DNA of 13,862 nucleotides from Candidatus Woesearchaeota archaeon (GCA_014728875.1 WJKV01000134.1:1-13862), one strand, 5' to 3'. Positions 1 through 8,763 are shown, counted from the stretch's first letter. Numbers and translations are program-made. Notes: generated from the letters alone by a model not told the origin.

Positions 1-3000
1 GCGTAAAAGTCTTTGCAGACAACCAAACCCCAATAGTGAATGAATCATATCATCTGCAGGCAAGAATAGGGGTATGCTACAACCAGTCAACTGAAACTGT
101 TATCTACAACTGGACCAGCCCAGTGATACAGCCAGATGCAGATACAGTAATGCTATTGCACTTTGACAATGACGCAAGCCTTGGTGAGAATGCAACACAC
201 ATATATGACTTCAGCGGAAATGGCAATAATGCAAGCTGCACATCAGGAAGCTGCCCAACATATGTATCCGGCAAAATAGGGGCTGCAATGCTTTATGCTC
301 CAGGAGAATACGTGACAGTGCAGGACAGCCAGACACTCGACGGGATGGACGAGATAACCATAGAGGCGTGGATAAAAGCAGATGATATCAGCGACTTCCA
401 GATTTTAGACAAGAACCAGTCCTATGAGATATATACAGATCCAGCAGGACATGCAGTGTTCAAGCTGTTCAGCCCTGACGCGACAGTGCAGTCGACAAGC
501 AACATAACAATAGGTCAGTGGCACATGATACAGGCAACATACAACGGCAGTGAAATGAAGCTATACTTTGACGGAGTGCTGGAAAACACAGTAAACAGGT
601 CAGGCTCTGTCGCAGACACTGCAACTCCGATGGCCATAGGCATAGATGCAGCAGACCTTGCATCAGACGGATTTGAGGGGCTGATAGATCAGATTGCAGT
701 GCATAACAGGAGCCTGCCTTCCGCAACATTGAGGGATCATTATCGGCTGAAGAACGGAACCTGGTACTGGTATGCAGAGGCAGACGACAACAGCACAAAC
801 ACATCGCAGACCGGAGAGTACTTCATAAACATAAATCCGAGCATGCAGCTGCTGAACATAAGTCCTGCATCAGGAAACACCTACTATATTAATGAAACAG
901 CGCTTTTCAGGTATAATGCAAGTTCTGTTCTAGGCATAGACAAGATAAGGTGCGACATAACACTGCCGAACCAGACAATAATCCAGACATACCTGAACAG
1001 CACAGGAGGGGACACATACGAAGCGAACTTCACAAATCTCTTGCTGAGAGGCAGTTATTATTATACATGCTATGCAAATGACAGTGTAAATGACGAGAGA
1101 GCCAGTTATACAGATTATTTCAGAAGGATTGCGCCCGCCGGAAAGATAGTGGACATCATAACAGGCAACATGACCAAGAACACATACTTTGATTACAATA
1201 CAACCATCCTTCAGAATTACACCGGGACCTGCAGGCTGAACATAAGCATAAATTCTGCGCGGGTGCCCACAATCTTAATATATAATCATTCAGACACTTC
1301 AATGCACAGCGTGATACGGCTTTCTGACTACACTAACGAGGACAACCAGAGCTTTGCTGACAGCGGATGGGCGATAGATCTCTCCCAGATAAACATGACC
1401 TCTGCGAACGTGACAGCATACACAGACGGGAATCATCTACTGAAGTGCACGAACGTGACATGGGAGAACCTCACCTGCGCGGATGCGTTCGACTACGAAT
1501 ACGTAAAAGAGGTGCAGAATGGCACCTACTACACACTGCTGCTCAACTCGACCGATCCTATATTTGCCTCGACAGCGATAGGCAATGACAGCATCAATGA
1601 CTCCACAATGGCAGAGAACGCAGCGACTACCAATTACGGCGCTATCGCACTGATGAGGGTGGGAAGGGCATTCTTTGCAGGCTCTGATTTCAGGCCTATC
1701 ATACGGTTCAATCTTTCAAATGTTCCAGAAGGGGCGCTGATAACCAATGCAAGCCTGGGGCTTTTTTTCTATAACATACCCACGGGCTTCGACTCCACAG
1801 CCTCAAGGAGCTACAGCATACACAAAGTGAACCAGACACCTGAGAGGCCGTGGCAGGAGCTACAGGTCACATGGAACAATTACAATTCGACCAATGCCTG
1901 GACAAATGCAGGCGGTGATTTCCTCGCATCTCCCACAGATACCATAAGCTTTGACAGCACTGCATTGGACAGCTTTGTGAGCTGGGATGTCACAGCAGAT
2001 GTGCAAGATTTCTCTGACAACAGGGATCTGAACTTCGGCTGGGTGATACAGGACACAGTAAGCACAGCCTTAACAAGAAGGGATTTCAGGTCAAAGGAGT
2101 TCGGCAATGTCTCGCAGAGGCCGCGGCTTATAATAAATTACAATAGGAAGCCCAATATCTCCCAGGTCCTTCTGAACAGCACGTTCGGGACCAATTTCAC
2201 GTCAGAGAGCCTCACAAGATATGTGATAAACGCGACAGACCCTGACAACAATTCAATAAAGAACATAACCAACTGGTACATAAACGGGACCAGCTATGCC
2301 ATCCTGAACATGCTGTTCGAGGCAAACAGCGGGAAAGAGGCAAGCGAGGCAAAGGACTACAGCAGGCCGCAGACAAATGGCACATTGAACGGCCCCGCAT
2401 GGAACAGGACTGCGGGATACGACGGTTGGGGCGTATATGACTTCGACGGGACAGACGACTTCATCAATGTATCCAACATGCAGGACCTTGACAGTGATTT
2501 CACAATGAGCATGCGGGTCTACAGCAACTCAACTGCACCAGATGATGAAGTATTCTTCAGCACAGACATACAGGGCGCGCGGGGCCTGGAGCTCAAGCTT
2601 GACAACGATCCGGGCACATTGAGGATAGGGCTCGACAATTCAGGAGGGCTTTCTGCAAAACTGCTCTCGAACACTGTGGTGACAACAAACCAGTGGTATT
2701 ACTTCGCAGTCACCAGGAGAGGTACCAACTATTCCATCTACCTGGACGGAGCGTTCGAGAACAGCCAGAACGGCACTATAACCAACAATACCGGCGCGTA
2801 TGTCGGGATGAGAAGCGACCAGGCAAATCACTGGGACGGTCTTATCGACGAGGTGCTGATACTCGACAGAGCGCTCAGCCCGGAACAGATACAGGCGCTC
2901 TACAACAACAGAACGGACCGGATCGTATCGCAGGAGACGCAGGCAAATGAGGTCTGGCAGGCCTGCGTCACGCCCAATGACAACTATGAGGACGGGGCAG

Positions 3001-6000
3001 AGGTGTGCAGCAACAACCTGACGATAGCAGCAGATACCACGCCGCCGAATGTCACAGATGTGGCGGCAGAAAATGCATTGTACGGCATCAATGAGAGCGC
3101 ACTGATATTCGCGACAGTCAAGGATGATGTGCAGGTGGACACTGTCCTTGCTAACATCACCCAACCAAATGGAAGCTCGGGGATTTTCCAGATGAGTTAT
3201 TTTGCACAGCTCTCCCGGTACCAGGTATATTACAACCAGACAGGGCAGCTCGGCGAGTATAATGTGACCATTATCGCGAACGACACCTCGAACAACATCA
3301 ATGATACAGAGACGACATCTTTCATAGTTGTCAAGCCCAACATCACCGCGATTAAATATGACTCTGCAGATCCTGTGCAGGTTGGCCAGTCATTCACCTA
3401 TCACATCAATATAACCACAGACCAGATTACAGGAAAAGTGCCTCTCGACTTCAGCCGCATAAGGGCGATAACTAATACCACAGAGTTCAAGGACTCGCCG
3501 CAGATGCTCTCGACAGCAGCAGGCACCCTGCTTATAGTGTACAACAAGAACATAAACTCATCCTTGTTCCCTGGAAACCACGACATCTATGTGCTGAGAT
3601 CGACTGACCTCGGCAAGACCTGGACAAAAATACAGGTGACAGACGAATCACAGCACGACATCTTCCCCAACATCTTTGAAGACAGTGCAGGCAACCTGAT
3701 CATCGTCTATACGCACACCCCCGGCAATGCAAGCATCTGGGCAGGCGGCGATGTCTGGCTCGTCAATTCGACAGACGACGGGCAGACCTGGGGAGAGCCG
3801 TATGCCATAATCACCAATTCAACCTTCACCATGAGAGAGCCCGTCATGGAGCAGGATTCGTCAGGCATGTACTATATTGTCTATGAAGCAGGAGACGGGG
3901 AGGCCTACATACACAATTCCACACAGTACTGGACAGGATGGCCGGCCCAGAGGATACAGCTGACGAACAACTCATACGGCGACGTCGATGTAGAGATACA
4001 TGTGATAAACGACACCTTCTATTTCGCCTGGGCACCTTTCGACCCTGCGGATTCGAATGTGTCTGACCAGGACATCTGGTTCGCCAACACAACAAACCCT
4101 TTGGTCTTCAACGCGCTCGACGACAACAGGATCAGGCTGACGAACAACCAATTCCGGGAGTACGAGACATCAATCACTGCAGACGAGGACGGTTTCCTTT
4201 ACGTCGCCTGGTCCGGAACAACGAACATCTCGGACAATTCCTGGGGATACGCAGAGCAATACAACAGGACATCGAACGAGCTTTTTGTCGCGCGAAGCTT
4301 TGACCTCGGCAAGACCTGGAACATAAGGGCGGCCACAGACAACAATATATCTGACGGCTATCCTGGGGTTGCGCAGACCGGCACTGAAAGCCTGTTCTAT
4401 CTCTCATCCCTGGTGGGGGATAACGACACCCAGACAATGCAGATAGGTTTCGCCCAGAGGGACTTCTCGCCCCAGGACGCGATCAATGTGACAGTGACAG
4501 ACCGTTATCCGCAGGAGCTCATCATACAGTCCATAACAGACGGAGGCGTGGATGTCGGGAACAACATCATCAACTGGTCCTTTGAGGTGATCTATGCCGG
4601 ACAGACAAACCAGATAAGCTTCACCTCAATAGTAAACCAGACCACGCTGAACAACACCCTGCTCAACAACACTGCGAACATCACCTGGTACGATCCGCAG
4701 GGAAGGGTGGTGGACACCGTCACAGTGAATGAGACGACTTTGGTCCTGGATAATGATCCGCCGAGCGTCACAGAACTTGATCCGAACGGAAATCTGACAA
4801 ACCAGTCCCTTCCTGTGCTGATAAGTGCGAATGTGACTGACGATGGAGTCATCGATACTGTATTCGCAAACATCACTCTGCCTGGAGGCAGTATTCAAAT
4901 ACTATACATGTATCTGAACACCACAACAGGCAGGTATGATGTTCTATTCAATAATACAGGTACACTCGGAAGATACAATTATACTATATTTGCAAATGAC
5001 ACTACAGGCAATATAAATTATACAGAGTCTGCATATTTCATCGCAATAAATTCGCCTCCTACAACACCTACCAACCTGACATGCAATGGAGGCACTTGCA
5101 ATGCAACATTCAATAATACAATTGATTTCAACTGCTCTGGAAGCATTGATCCTGACAATGACACTATAACATATCATGTGGAATCATATTATGCACCAGA
5201 CATAGGAGCGAGAACAATCGTGGATGCAGAATTCGAGTCTGACAACGAGAGCTTTGTCTATCAAGACGACATATATGGAACTTCTGCACCAGTACAGGCA
5301 GTCGGACAGAGAGTGCTTGACGGAAATTGCACAAGCGGATACTGTGTGAATGTTGAATTGAACCTCAACAGTCCGACAACAGGCCCTACCTTCTCTGGCG
5401 GATGGAACAGAACTTTCAATGTGACGGACAATCCGGTACATGTTGAAGTATCGTTCGATTATAAGATGAGGCTGGACGACCTGACTGAACAAACCTTTGA
5501 TTTTATAGAGATACATTATAGAAATATAACTGACAACTCCACTATTATTGGTCCTCAGTTAGATGGTGTCGCAGGAACAGATGGCAATGATGAGGTTTTG
5601 TCAGGCACTATATCATACACAGCTCCAATAAGTAGCGGTCAGTATTATTTCGATGTTGGCTGTAAATTGACAGCAGACGCGACGAACGAGAACGGAGAAT
5701 GTTGGATCGATAATATTGAGATTGTTGCGATAAACACGACAGATACTATTATGGAATGGAGAGAGATTGGCGCGCACCTGGAGAATGAGACTTTCTTATG
5801 GAATCCAGCTTCCTTGATAAGCAATACACAGTCTAATATAGATTTCAGATGCAGAGCAATCGACAATGTTTCATTAACTTTCTCTGGCTATTATACTGTT
5901 GGAGGAAACGCCACTATAATACCTGAAGTGAATCCGCCAAGCGTGATACTGAATTATCCTCCTGACAATTTCAGCACTACTATACCTGCAATAAATTTCA

Positions 6001-6659
6001 ACTGGACTGCCATAGACGGAGAGGATATCAATCTTACTTGTAATCTCACTATAAATGGAACTGTCAATGCTTCGAACATCATTTCGCTAAACGGAACGCC
6101 TACTAACTATTCTATAATAGACTTCAGCGTAGGGGATTATTACTGGAATGTGACCTGCTGGGATTCAGGCAATACAAACACTTCTGAAACAAGGAAGTTC
6201 ACTATACTGCCCCCTAAGCTGATATCCTTCACTTTGACCCTGCCCGGCCAGGCGCCTGTGCAGTGCAACGGCAGCCTCCCGTATCCGAGCACTGCGAGCA
6301 TGGAATTCAACAGCTCGAATGGAACAGAAGTAAACGTAGATCCTTGTGTTGTGGGCAATGGTGCGTGCCAGAACAGCACAGAGCCGTTCTTCATGTTCTC
6401 TAACACAGGCAATGTCAACTTGACATGGGCGGTCAACCTGAACCAGTCCTTCCCTTCTTCATTGAGATTGAAGGCAAACACTGTCTACAACGGGACAAAT
6501 GCTACAAATGTGACAACAAGCGCCCTGAACCTTTCAGTGAATGTAGCAGCGAATGCAAATGTGAGCGGATTCTTCTTCGGCGATTTCGTGGGGGCCCTTG
6601 CAAACGACACTTCCCACAGAGAGCTCAGGCACAAGGGAAGAGAATATAATTCTACATAA
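1..6659 (+). CDS. Giant multidomain surface protein (LamG, DNRLRE-type, Asp-box propeller, Ig-like), 5' truncated
   Basis: The frame is open to the window edge, so the true start lies upstream; residue numbers here count from the GTG at 36 (2207 codons). Domains in order: LamG/concanavalin-like (~36-240, ending GLIDQIAVHNRSL); Ig-like (~270-366); DNRLRE-type beta-sandwich (~515-703); a second LamG (~755-965, ending GLIDEVLILDRAL); Ig-like (~1003-1100); a beta-propeller of about six blades (~1142-1480) with Asp boxes S-x-D-x-G-x-T-W at 1189-1196, 1245-1252 and 1421-1428; a DUF11-like segment (~1483-1570); Ig-like (~1575-1673); a jelly-roll-like domain inside an Fn3-like module (~1674-1950); Ig-like (~1965-2058); and a C-terminal domain (2062-2207) matching the small protein at 8199. 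N-x-S/T sequons are very frequent, fitting an exported glycoprotein. No C-terminal transmembrane helix is visible. LamG and Asp-box folds usually bind or process glycans, so adhesion is likely. No sialidase catalytic residues could be confirmed. Confidence 0.9.
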   Translation, partial: VKVFADNQTPIVNESYHLQARIGVCYNQSTETVIYNWTSPVIQPDADTVMLLHFDNDASLGENATHIYDFSGNGNNASCTSGSCPTYVSGKIGAAMLYAPGEYVTVQDSQTLDGMDEITIEAWIKADDISDFQILDKNQSYEIYTDPAGHAVFKLFSPDATVQSTSNITIGQWHMIQATYNGSEMKLYFDGVLENTVNRSGSVADTATPMAIGIDAADLASDGFEGLIDQIAVHNRSLPSATLRDHYRLKNGTWYWYAEADDNSTNTSQTGEYFININPSMQLLNISPASGNTYYINETALFRYNASSVLGIDKIRCDITLPNQTIIQTYLNSTGGDTYEANFTNLLLRGSYYYTCYANDSVNDERASYTDYFRRIAPAGKIVDIITGNMTKNTYFDYNTTILQNYTGTCRLNISINSARVPTILIYNHSDTSMHSVIRLSDYTNEDNQSFADSGWAIDLSQINMTSANVTAYTDGNHLLKCTNVTWENLTCADAFDYEYVKEVQNGTYYTLLLNSTDPIFASTAIGNDSINDSTMAENAATTNYGAIALMRVGRAFFAGSDFRPIIRFNLSNVPEGALITNASLGLFFYNIPTGFDSTASRSYSIHKVNQTPERPWQELQVTWNNYNSTNAWTNAGGDFLASPTDTISFDSTALDSFVSWDVTADVQDFSDNRDLNFGWVIQDTVSTALTRRDFRSKEFGNVSQRPRLIINYNRKPNISQVLLNSTFGTNFTSESLTRYVINATDPDNNSIKNITNWYINGTSYAILNMLFEANSGKEASEAKDYSRPQTNGTLNGPAWNRTAGYDGWGVYDFDGTDDFINVSNMQDLDSDFTMSMRVYSNSTAPDDEVFFSTDIQGARGLELKLDNDPGTLRIGLDNSGGLSAKLLSNTVVTTNQWYYFAVTRRGTNYSIYLDGAFENSQNGTITNNTGAYVGMRSDQANHWDGLIDEVLILDRALSPEQIQALYNNRTDRIVSQETQANEVWQACVTPNDNYEDGAEVCSNNLTIAADTTPPNVTDVAAENALYGINESALIFATVKDDVQVDTVLANITQPNGSSGIFQMSYFAQLSRYQVYYNQTGQLGEYNVTIIANDTSNNINDTETTSFIVVKPNITAIKYDSADPVQVGQSFTYHINITTDQITGKVPLDFSRIRAITNTTEFKDSPQMLSTAAGTLLIVYNKNINSSLFPGNHDIYVLRSTDLGKTWTKIQVTDESQHDIFPNIFEDSAGNLIIVYTHTPGNASIWAGGDVWLVNSTDDGQTWGEPYAIITNSTFTMREPVMEQDSSGMYYIVYEAGDGEAYIHNSTQYWTGWPAQRIQLTNNSYGDVDVEIHVINDTFYFAWAPFDPADSNVSDQDIWFANTTNPLVFNALDDNRIRLTNNQFREYETSITADEDGFLYVAWSGTTNISDNSWGYAEQYNRTSNELFVARSFDLGKTWNIRAATDNNISDGYPGVAQTGTESLFYLSSLVGDNDTQTMQIGFAQRDFSPQDAINVTVTDRYPQELIIQSITDGGVDVGNNIINWSFEVIYAGQTNQISFTSIVNQTTLNNTLLNNTANITWYDPQGRVVDTVTVNETTLVLDNDPPSVTELDPNGNLTNQSLPVLISANVTDDGVIDTVFANITLPGGSIQILYMYLNTTTGRYDVLFNNTGTLGRYNYTIFANDTTGNINYTESAYFIAINSPPTTPTNLTCNGGTCNATFNNTIDFNCSGSIDPDNDTITYHVESYYAPDIGARTIVDAEFESDNESFVYQDDIYGTSAPVQAVGQRVLDGNCTSGYCVNVELNLNSPTTGPTFSGGWNRTFNVTDNPVHVEVSFDYKMRLDDLTEQTFDFIEIHYRNITDNSTIIGPQLDGVAGTDGNDEVLSGTISYTAPISSGQYYFDVGCKLTADATNENGECWIDNIEIVAINTTDTIMEWREIGAHLENETFLWNPASLISNTQSNIDFRCRAIDNVSLTFSGYYTVGGNATIIPEVNPPSVILNYPPDNFSTTIPAINFNWTAIDGEDINLTCNLTINGTVNASNIISLNGTPTNYSIIDFSVGDYYWNVTCWDSGNTNTSETRKFTILPPKLISFTLTLPGQAPVQCNGSLPYPSTASMEFNSSNGTEVNVDPCVVGNGACQNSTEPFFMFSNTGNVNLTWAVNLNQSFPSSLRLKANTVYNGTNATNVTTSALNLSVNVAANANVSGFFFGDFVGALANDTSHRELRHKGREYNST

Positions 6660-6791
6660 GACAGTATAAGCAAAAGAAACAGGCTGTAACCTTCGGATTC
6701 TTTAGTTTGAGCAGTCAAGCACATAGTTTCAACCTCGTTCTTAATAACCACATAAGAAGTAAAATACACTACATGTGAAGTATTGATAATT

Positions 6792-6801
6792 TACATATAA
6801 A
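6792..6801 (+). promoter_or_regulatory. TATA box of the regulator operon
   Basis: The sequence TACATATAAA lies in the 176-base gap after the giant gene. Archaeal transcription usually starts about 25 bases downstream of the box centre, here near 6820-6825. That leaves roughly 10-15 bases before the ATG at 6836, a nearly leaderless message, which agrees with the absence of a Shine-Dalgarno sequence there. Confidence 0.5.
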
Positions 6802-6811
6802 GTAAAGTATA

Positions 6812-6829
6812 GAAATATTTAAATATTTC
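6812..6829. promoter_or_regulatory. Perfect 18-bp palindrome, candidate operator
   Basis: GAAATATTTAAATATTTC equals its own reverse complement. It sits between the TATA box and the ATG at 6836, across the expected transcription start. In archaea a protein bound there would block polymerase or preinitiation-complex access. The downstream gene encodes a DNA-binding protein, so autoregulation is a plausible inference. AT-rich palindromes also arise by chance, and this one could itself be part of the promoter. Confidence 0.45.
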
Positions 6830-6835
6830 AACTAC

Positions 6836-7501
6836 ATGATAAGTAACAGTGGTTGGTTTCAAGAGGAGATTAAGCTGAAAACAAAGGCTTTCAAGAACAA
6901 AGAGGATAGTATTTCTAATAATTCTTCTAGTACAAGCTCTGACGACCTGCTCTTGTCAGCCATGTCAAAGGATGATCTAAAGAATGTCCTCAGACGGATT
7001 TCTGCGCATCTAGAAAAAAGATGCGGCGTCTCAAAAGAAGAACAGCAGAAGATGCTGTTCGAAGAAGAGGAAAAAACAGTGCCTGTCGAAGCGTTCGGCA
7101 CAAAACTAAGCCCTTCTGAATCACTTATCAAGTTCCTTAAAGAGAATGAGAAAGAGAATTATCATGAAATAGCAGTTGAACTGAACCGGGATGAAAGGGG
7201 CATCTGGAGCGGATACAGGAGAGCCAAGCAGAAGATGCCAAGAAGATATTCTGTCAGGAAACCAGCCGCCAATATACCTGTTTCTATCTTCAAAAACAGG
7301 GAACTGTCTATTCTTGAGAATGTTGTCATGTTCTTAAAAGATTCTTTGAATTGGAAGCTCGTTCAGATCGCACGAATTCTGAACAAGAAACCAACCACCA
7401 TCAGCACCGCATATTCTCGCGCCAAGGAAAAATCAGGCGCGAAACAAGTGAAAGGAAAAGGAGGTGATAGAAGAAAGAAAATGGAGGTGAGTGAAGAATG
7501 A
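6836..7501 (+). CDS. Tandem helix-turn-helix DNA-binding protein (putative regulator)
   Basis: This 221-aa protein has an acidic/serine-rich N-terminus (~20-100) followed by two related helix-turn-helix units. Unit 1 (~92-136) contains YHEIAVELNRDERGIWSGY-RAK. Unit 2 (~153-200) contains FKNRELSILENVV, then LVQIARILNKKPTTISTAYSRAK. Both follow the same plan (a leading helix, [IL]A..LN.....I...Y.RAK), like sigma-70 region-4-type HTH domains, and I associate this style with DPANN archaeal proteins. The C-terminus is basic (KGKGGDRRKK), helping DNA contact. The ATG at 6836 has no Shine-Dalgarno but fits leaderless translation from the TATA box upstream; the next in-frame ATG (6962) also lacks one. 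It is the first gene of a tight cluster with the genes at 7527 and 8199, so it probably controls surface-protein expression (inference). The target sites are unknown; the palindrome at its own promoter is the best candidate. Confidence 0.8.
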   Translation: MISNSGWFQEEIKLKTKAFKNKEDSISNNSSSTSSDDLLLSAMSKDDLKNVLRRISAHLEKRCGVSKEEQQKMLFEEEEKTVPVEAFGTKLSPSESLIKFLKENEKENYHEIAVELNRDERGIWSGYRRAKQKMPRRYSVRKPAANIPVSIFKNRELSILENVVMFLKDSLNWKLVQIARILNKKPTTISTAYSRAKEKSGAKQVKGKGGDRRKKMEVSEE

Positions 7502-7511
7502 AAAGGAAAAC

Positions 7512-7519
7512 GGAGGTGA
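7512..7519 (+). promoter_or_regulatory. Strong Shine-Dalgarno site fixing the start at 7527
   Basis: GGAGGTGA lies 7 bases before the ATG at 7527. The same frame is open from a GTG at 7491, which would overlap the upstream gene and have poorer spacing, so the site decides the start. Confidence 0.8.
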
Positions 7520-7526
7520 GAGAACA

Positions 7527-8177
7527 ATGAGAACAAAGAACCTTGTGATAATCCTGGTTTTCGTGGTGATCGCGGTCATCGCAGTGGCCTATGTCATGAA
7601 AAGTCCGGGAATTGTGCAAGACAAAGAAGCAGAAGAAGCAGAAAAGAACGATCGCATTGTCATAGAACTGGACAAAGGAACAGAGAAAGAAGCAGCAGAT
7701 GAAACAGAGACTGGAAAGAAGGCAAAAGAAATGACAGATGATGACAAGAAAGCTGTGCTTGACAAGCGCATAGAAGAGAAACTGAATCCAACGCCCGTGC
7801 CAAAGACAGAGGACGGCACTGTTGTGATGAACGAGGAATTTGCAATGAAGAAGGGCGATTTCCCTATAGTGAAGACCGCAGAGCTTGAAGCGGGCGCCAG
7901 GTACAATGTCTACTTTGAGACAGGCAAGCAGATTCAGTTCGTAGTGTACAACCAGAGATTCTATGATATGTGGAAAGAAAAAGGTACGCATACCATAGCA
8001 AAGGCCACGACAAACAGCGTATCTAAGTGTTGTCAAAAAAGCGGAAGTTTCAACTTCGATGTGAATGTAGACGAAGGCGGAACTTTCTATTTTGTGTTTG
8101 ACGGCGCCCAGATACCTGACAAAAGCCAGTTGCCTAAAAATGGGAAATTGGTGGTGAGGAAAAATGAAAACATTTGA
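7527..8177 (+). CDS. Membrane-anchored protein with a beta-rich C-terminal domain, function unknown
   Basis: This is a 216-aa protein. Residues 5-23 form one hydrophobic segment (LVIILVFVVIAVIAVAYV) that is either an uncleaved anchor or a signal peptide. Residues ~24-95 are a charged Glu/Lys/Asp-rich linker, probably disordered. Residues ~96-216 are a compact beta-rich domain with alternating strands (YNVYFETG, IQFVVYN, FNFDVNVDEGGTFYFVFDG), reminiscent of GOLD/emp24-like sandwiches, though that is only an impression. Adjacent cysteines C168-C169 sit in a loop and could form a vicinal disulfide or bind metal. The N-terminal hydrophobic segment is strikingly like the signal peptide of the next gene (FVVIAVIA in both). 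It starts 25 bases after the regulator's stop and ends 21 bases before the small secreted protein, so the three are probably co-transcribed. It may act as an accessory factor for the small protein (inference from position only). Confidence 0.8.
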   Translation: MRTKNLVIILVFVVIAVIAVAYVMKSPGIVQDKEAEEAEKNDRIVIELDKGTEKEAADETETGKKAKEMTDDDKKAVLDKRIEEKLNPTPVPKTEDGTVVMNEEFAMKKGDFPIVKTAELEAGARYNVYFETGKQIQFVVYNQRFYDMWKEKGTHTIAKATTNSVSKCCQKSGSFNFDVNVDEGGTFYFVFDGAQIPDKSQLPKNGKLVVRKNENI

Positions 8178-8185
8178 ACAAGAAA

Positions 8186-8192
8186 GGGGTGA
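8186..8192 (+). promoter_or_regulatory. Shine-Dalgarno site for the small secreted protein
   Basis: GGGGTGA ends 6 bases before the ATG at 8199. It selects this frame over an overlapping ATG frame that opens at 8174. Confidence 0.75.
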
Positions 8193-8198
8193 AAACAA

Positions 8199-8744
8199 AT
8201 GAACAAAAAACTAGTAATCGTAGCATTGTTTGTAGTAATTGCAGTTATTGCGGCACCTATCGCTGTTGCGCAATGTTACACCACGACGACGGTCTACTTC
8301 AATGTCGGGACACTAATATCGTTTACCTTGACATTGCCAGGCCAGAGTCCTGTATCGTGTAACAGCACCGGAGCTGCGACAGCTGCAATAGAGTTCAACA
8401 GCACGAATGGAACCGTGATCAACGTGGATCCATCTGTTGTCGGAGGAACAGCTCAAAGTAACGGCGTTCCAATTTTCGTATACGACAACACAGGAACGAC
8501 AAACATCAACCTGTCCACGTACCTGAACCTGGGGCTTCCAGCGTGCATGAACCTGACAGGAGCTACAACCTTTGCAGGAGCAGACAACGGAGCTGTGATA
8601 GACAACTCGACGAACACCACAGTTGTCAACAGTTATGCGCCAGCTGCAGGTACGCAGGACTGGTACATGAAGGTTGACTTCAACAACTGTACAGCATCAG
8701 ACACGACGTCGAGAACCTTGACCAGCCAGGCAATACAGACATAA
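8199..8744 (+). CDS. Small secreted sequon-rich surface protein, stand-alone copy of the giant protein's C-terminal domain
   Basis: A 181-aa protein with a classic Sec signal peptide (residues 1-24/25: KK, hydrophobic core LVIVALFVVIAVIAA, then AVA-Q). The mature part is rich in Thr, Asn, Ala and Gly and carries eight N-x-S/T sequons. It has four cysteines (26, 54, 116, 164), compatible with two disulfides. From L39 it aligns with the end of the giant protein at 2062: both read LISFTLTLPGQ-x-PV-x-CN, then EFNS-x-NGT-x-x-NVDP-x-VVG, and both end with a DT-x-x-R-x-L pattern. There is no membrane anchor beyond the signal peptide and no type IV pilin (PibD-type) cleavage motif. It is the last gene of the cluster and is followed at once by a strong T-rich terminator. 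It could be an abundant coat or filament subunit (inference); I do not recognise a named family. Confidence 0.85.
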   Translation: MNKKLVIVALFVVIAVIAAPIAVAQCYTTTTVYFNVGTLISFTLTLPGQSPVSCNSTGAATAAIEFNSTNGTVINVDPSVVGGTAQSNGVPIFVYDNTGTTNINLSTYLNLGLPACMNLTGATTFAGADNGAVIDNSTNTTVVNSYAPAAGTQDWYMKVDFNNCTASDTTSRTLTSQAIQT

Positions 8745-8763
8745 AGGCAATGAAAAACAGAGT

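Noticed and set aside
3605..4320. A 20-base identical direct repeat (3605-3624 and 4301-4320)
   Set aside because: Both copies encode the same Asp-box motif of the propeller, so protein-level constraint plus shared codon use explains the identity; it is not a mobile or recombination element.
6765..6838. Repeated ACTACATG at 6770 and 6831
   Set aside because: An eight-base repeat in AT-rich intergenic DNA may be chance; the second copy just includes the start codon.
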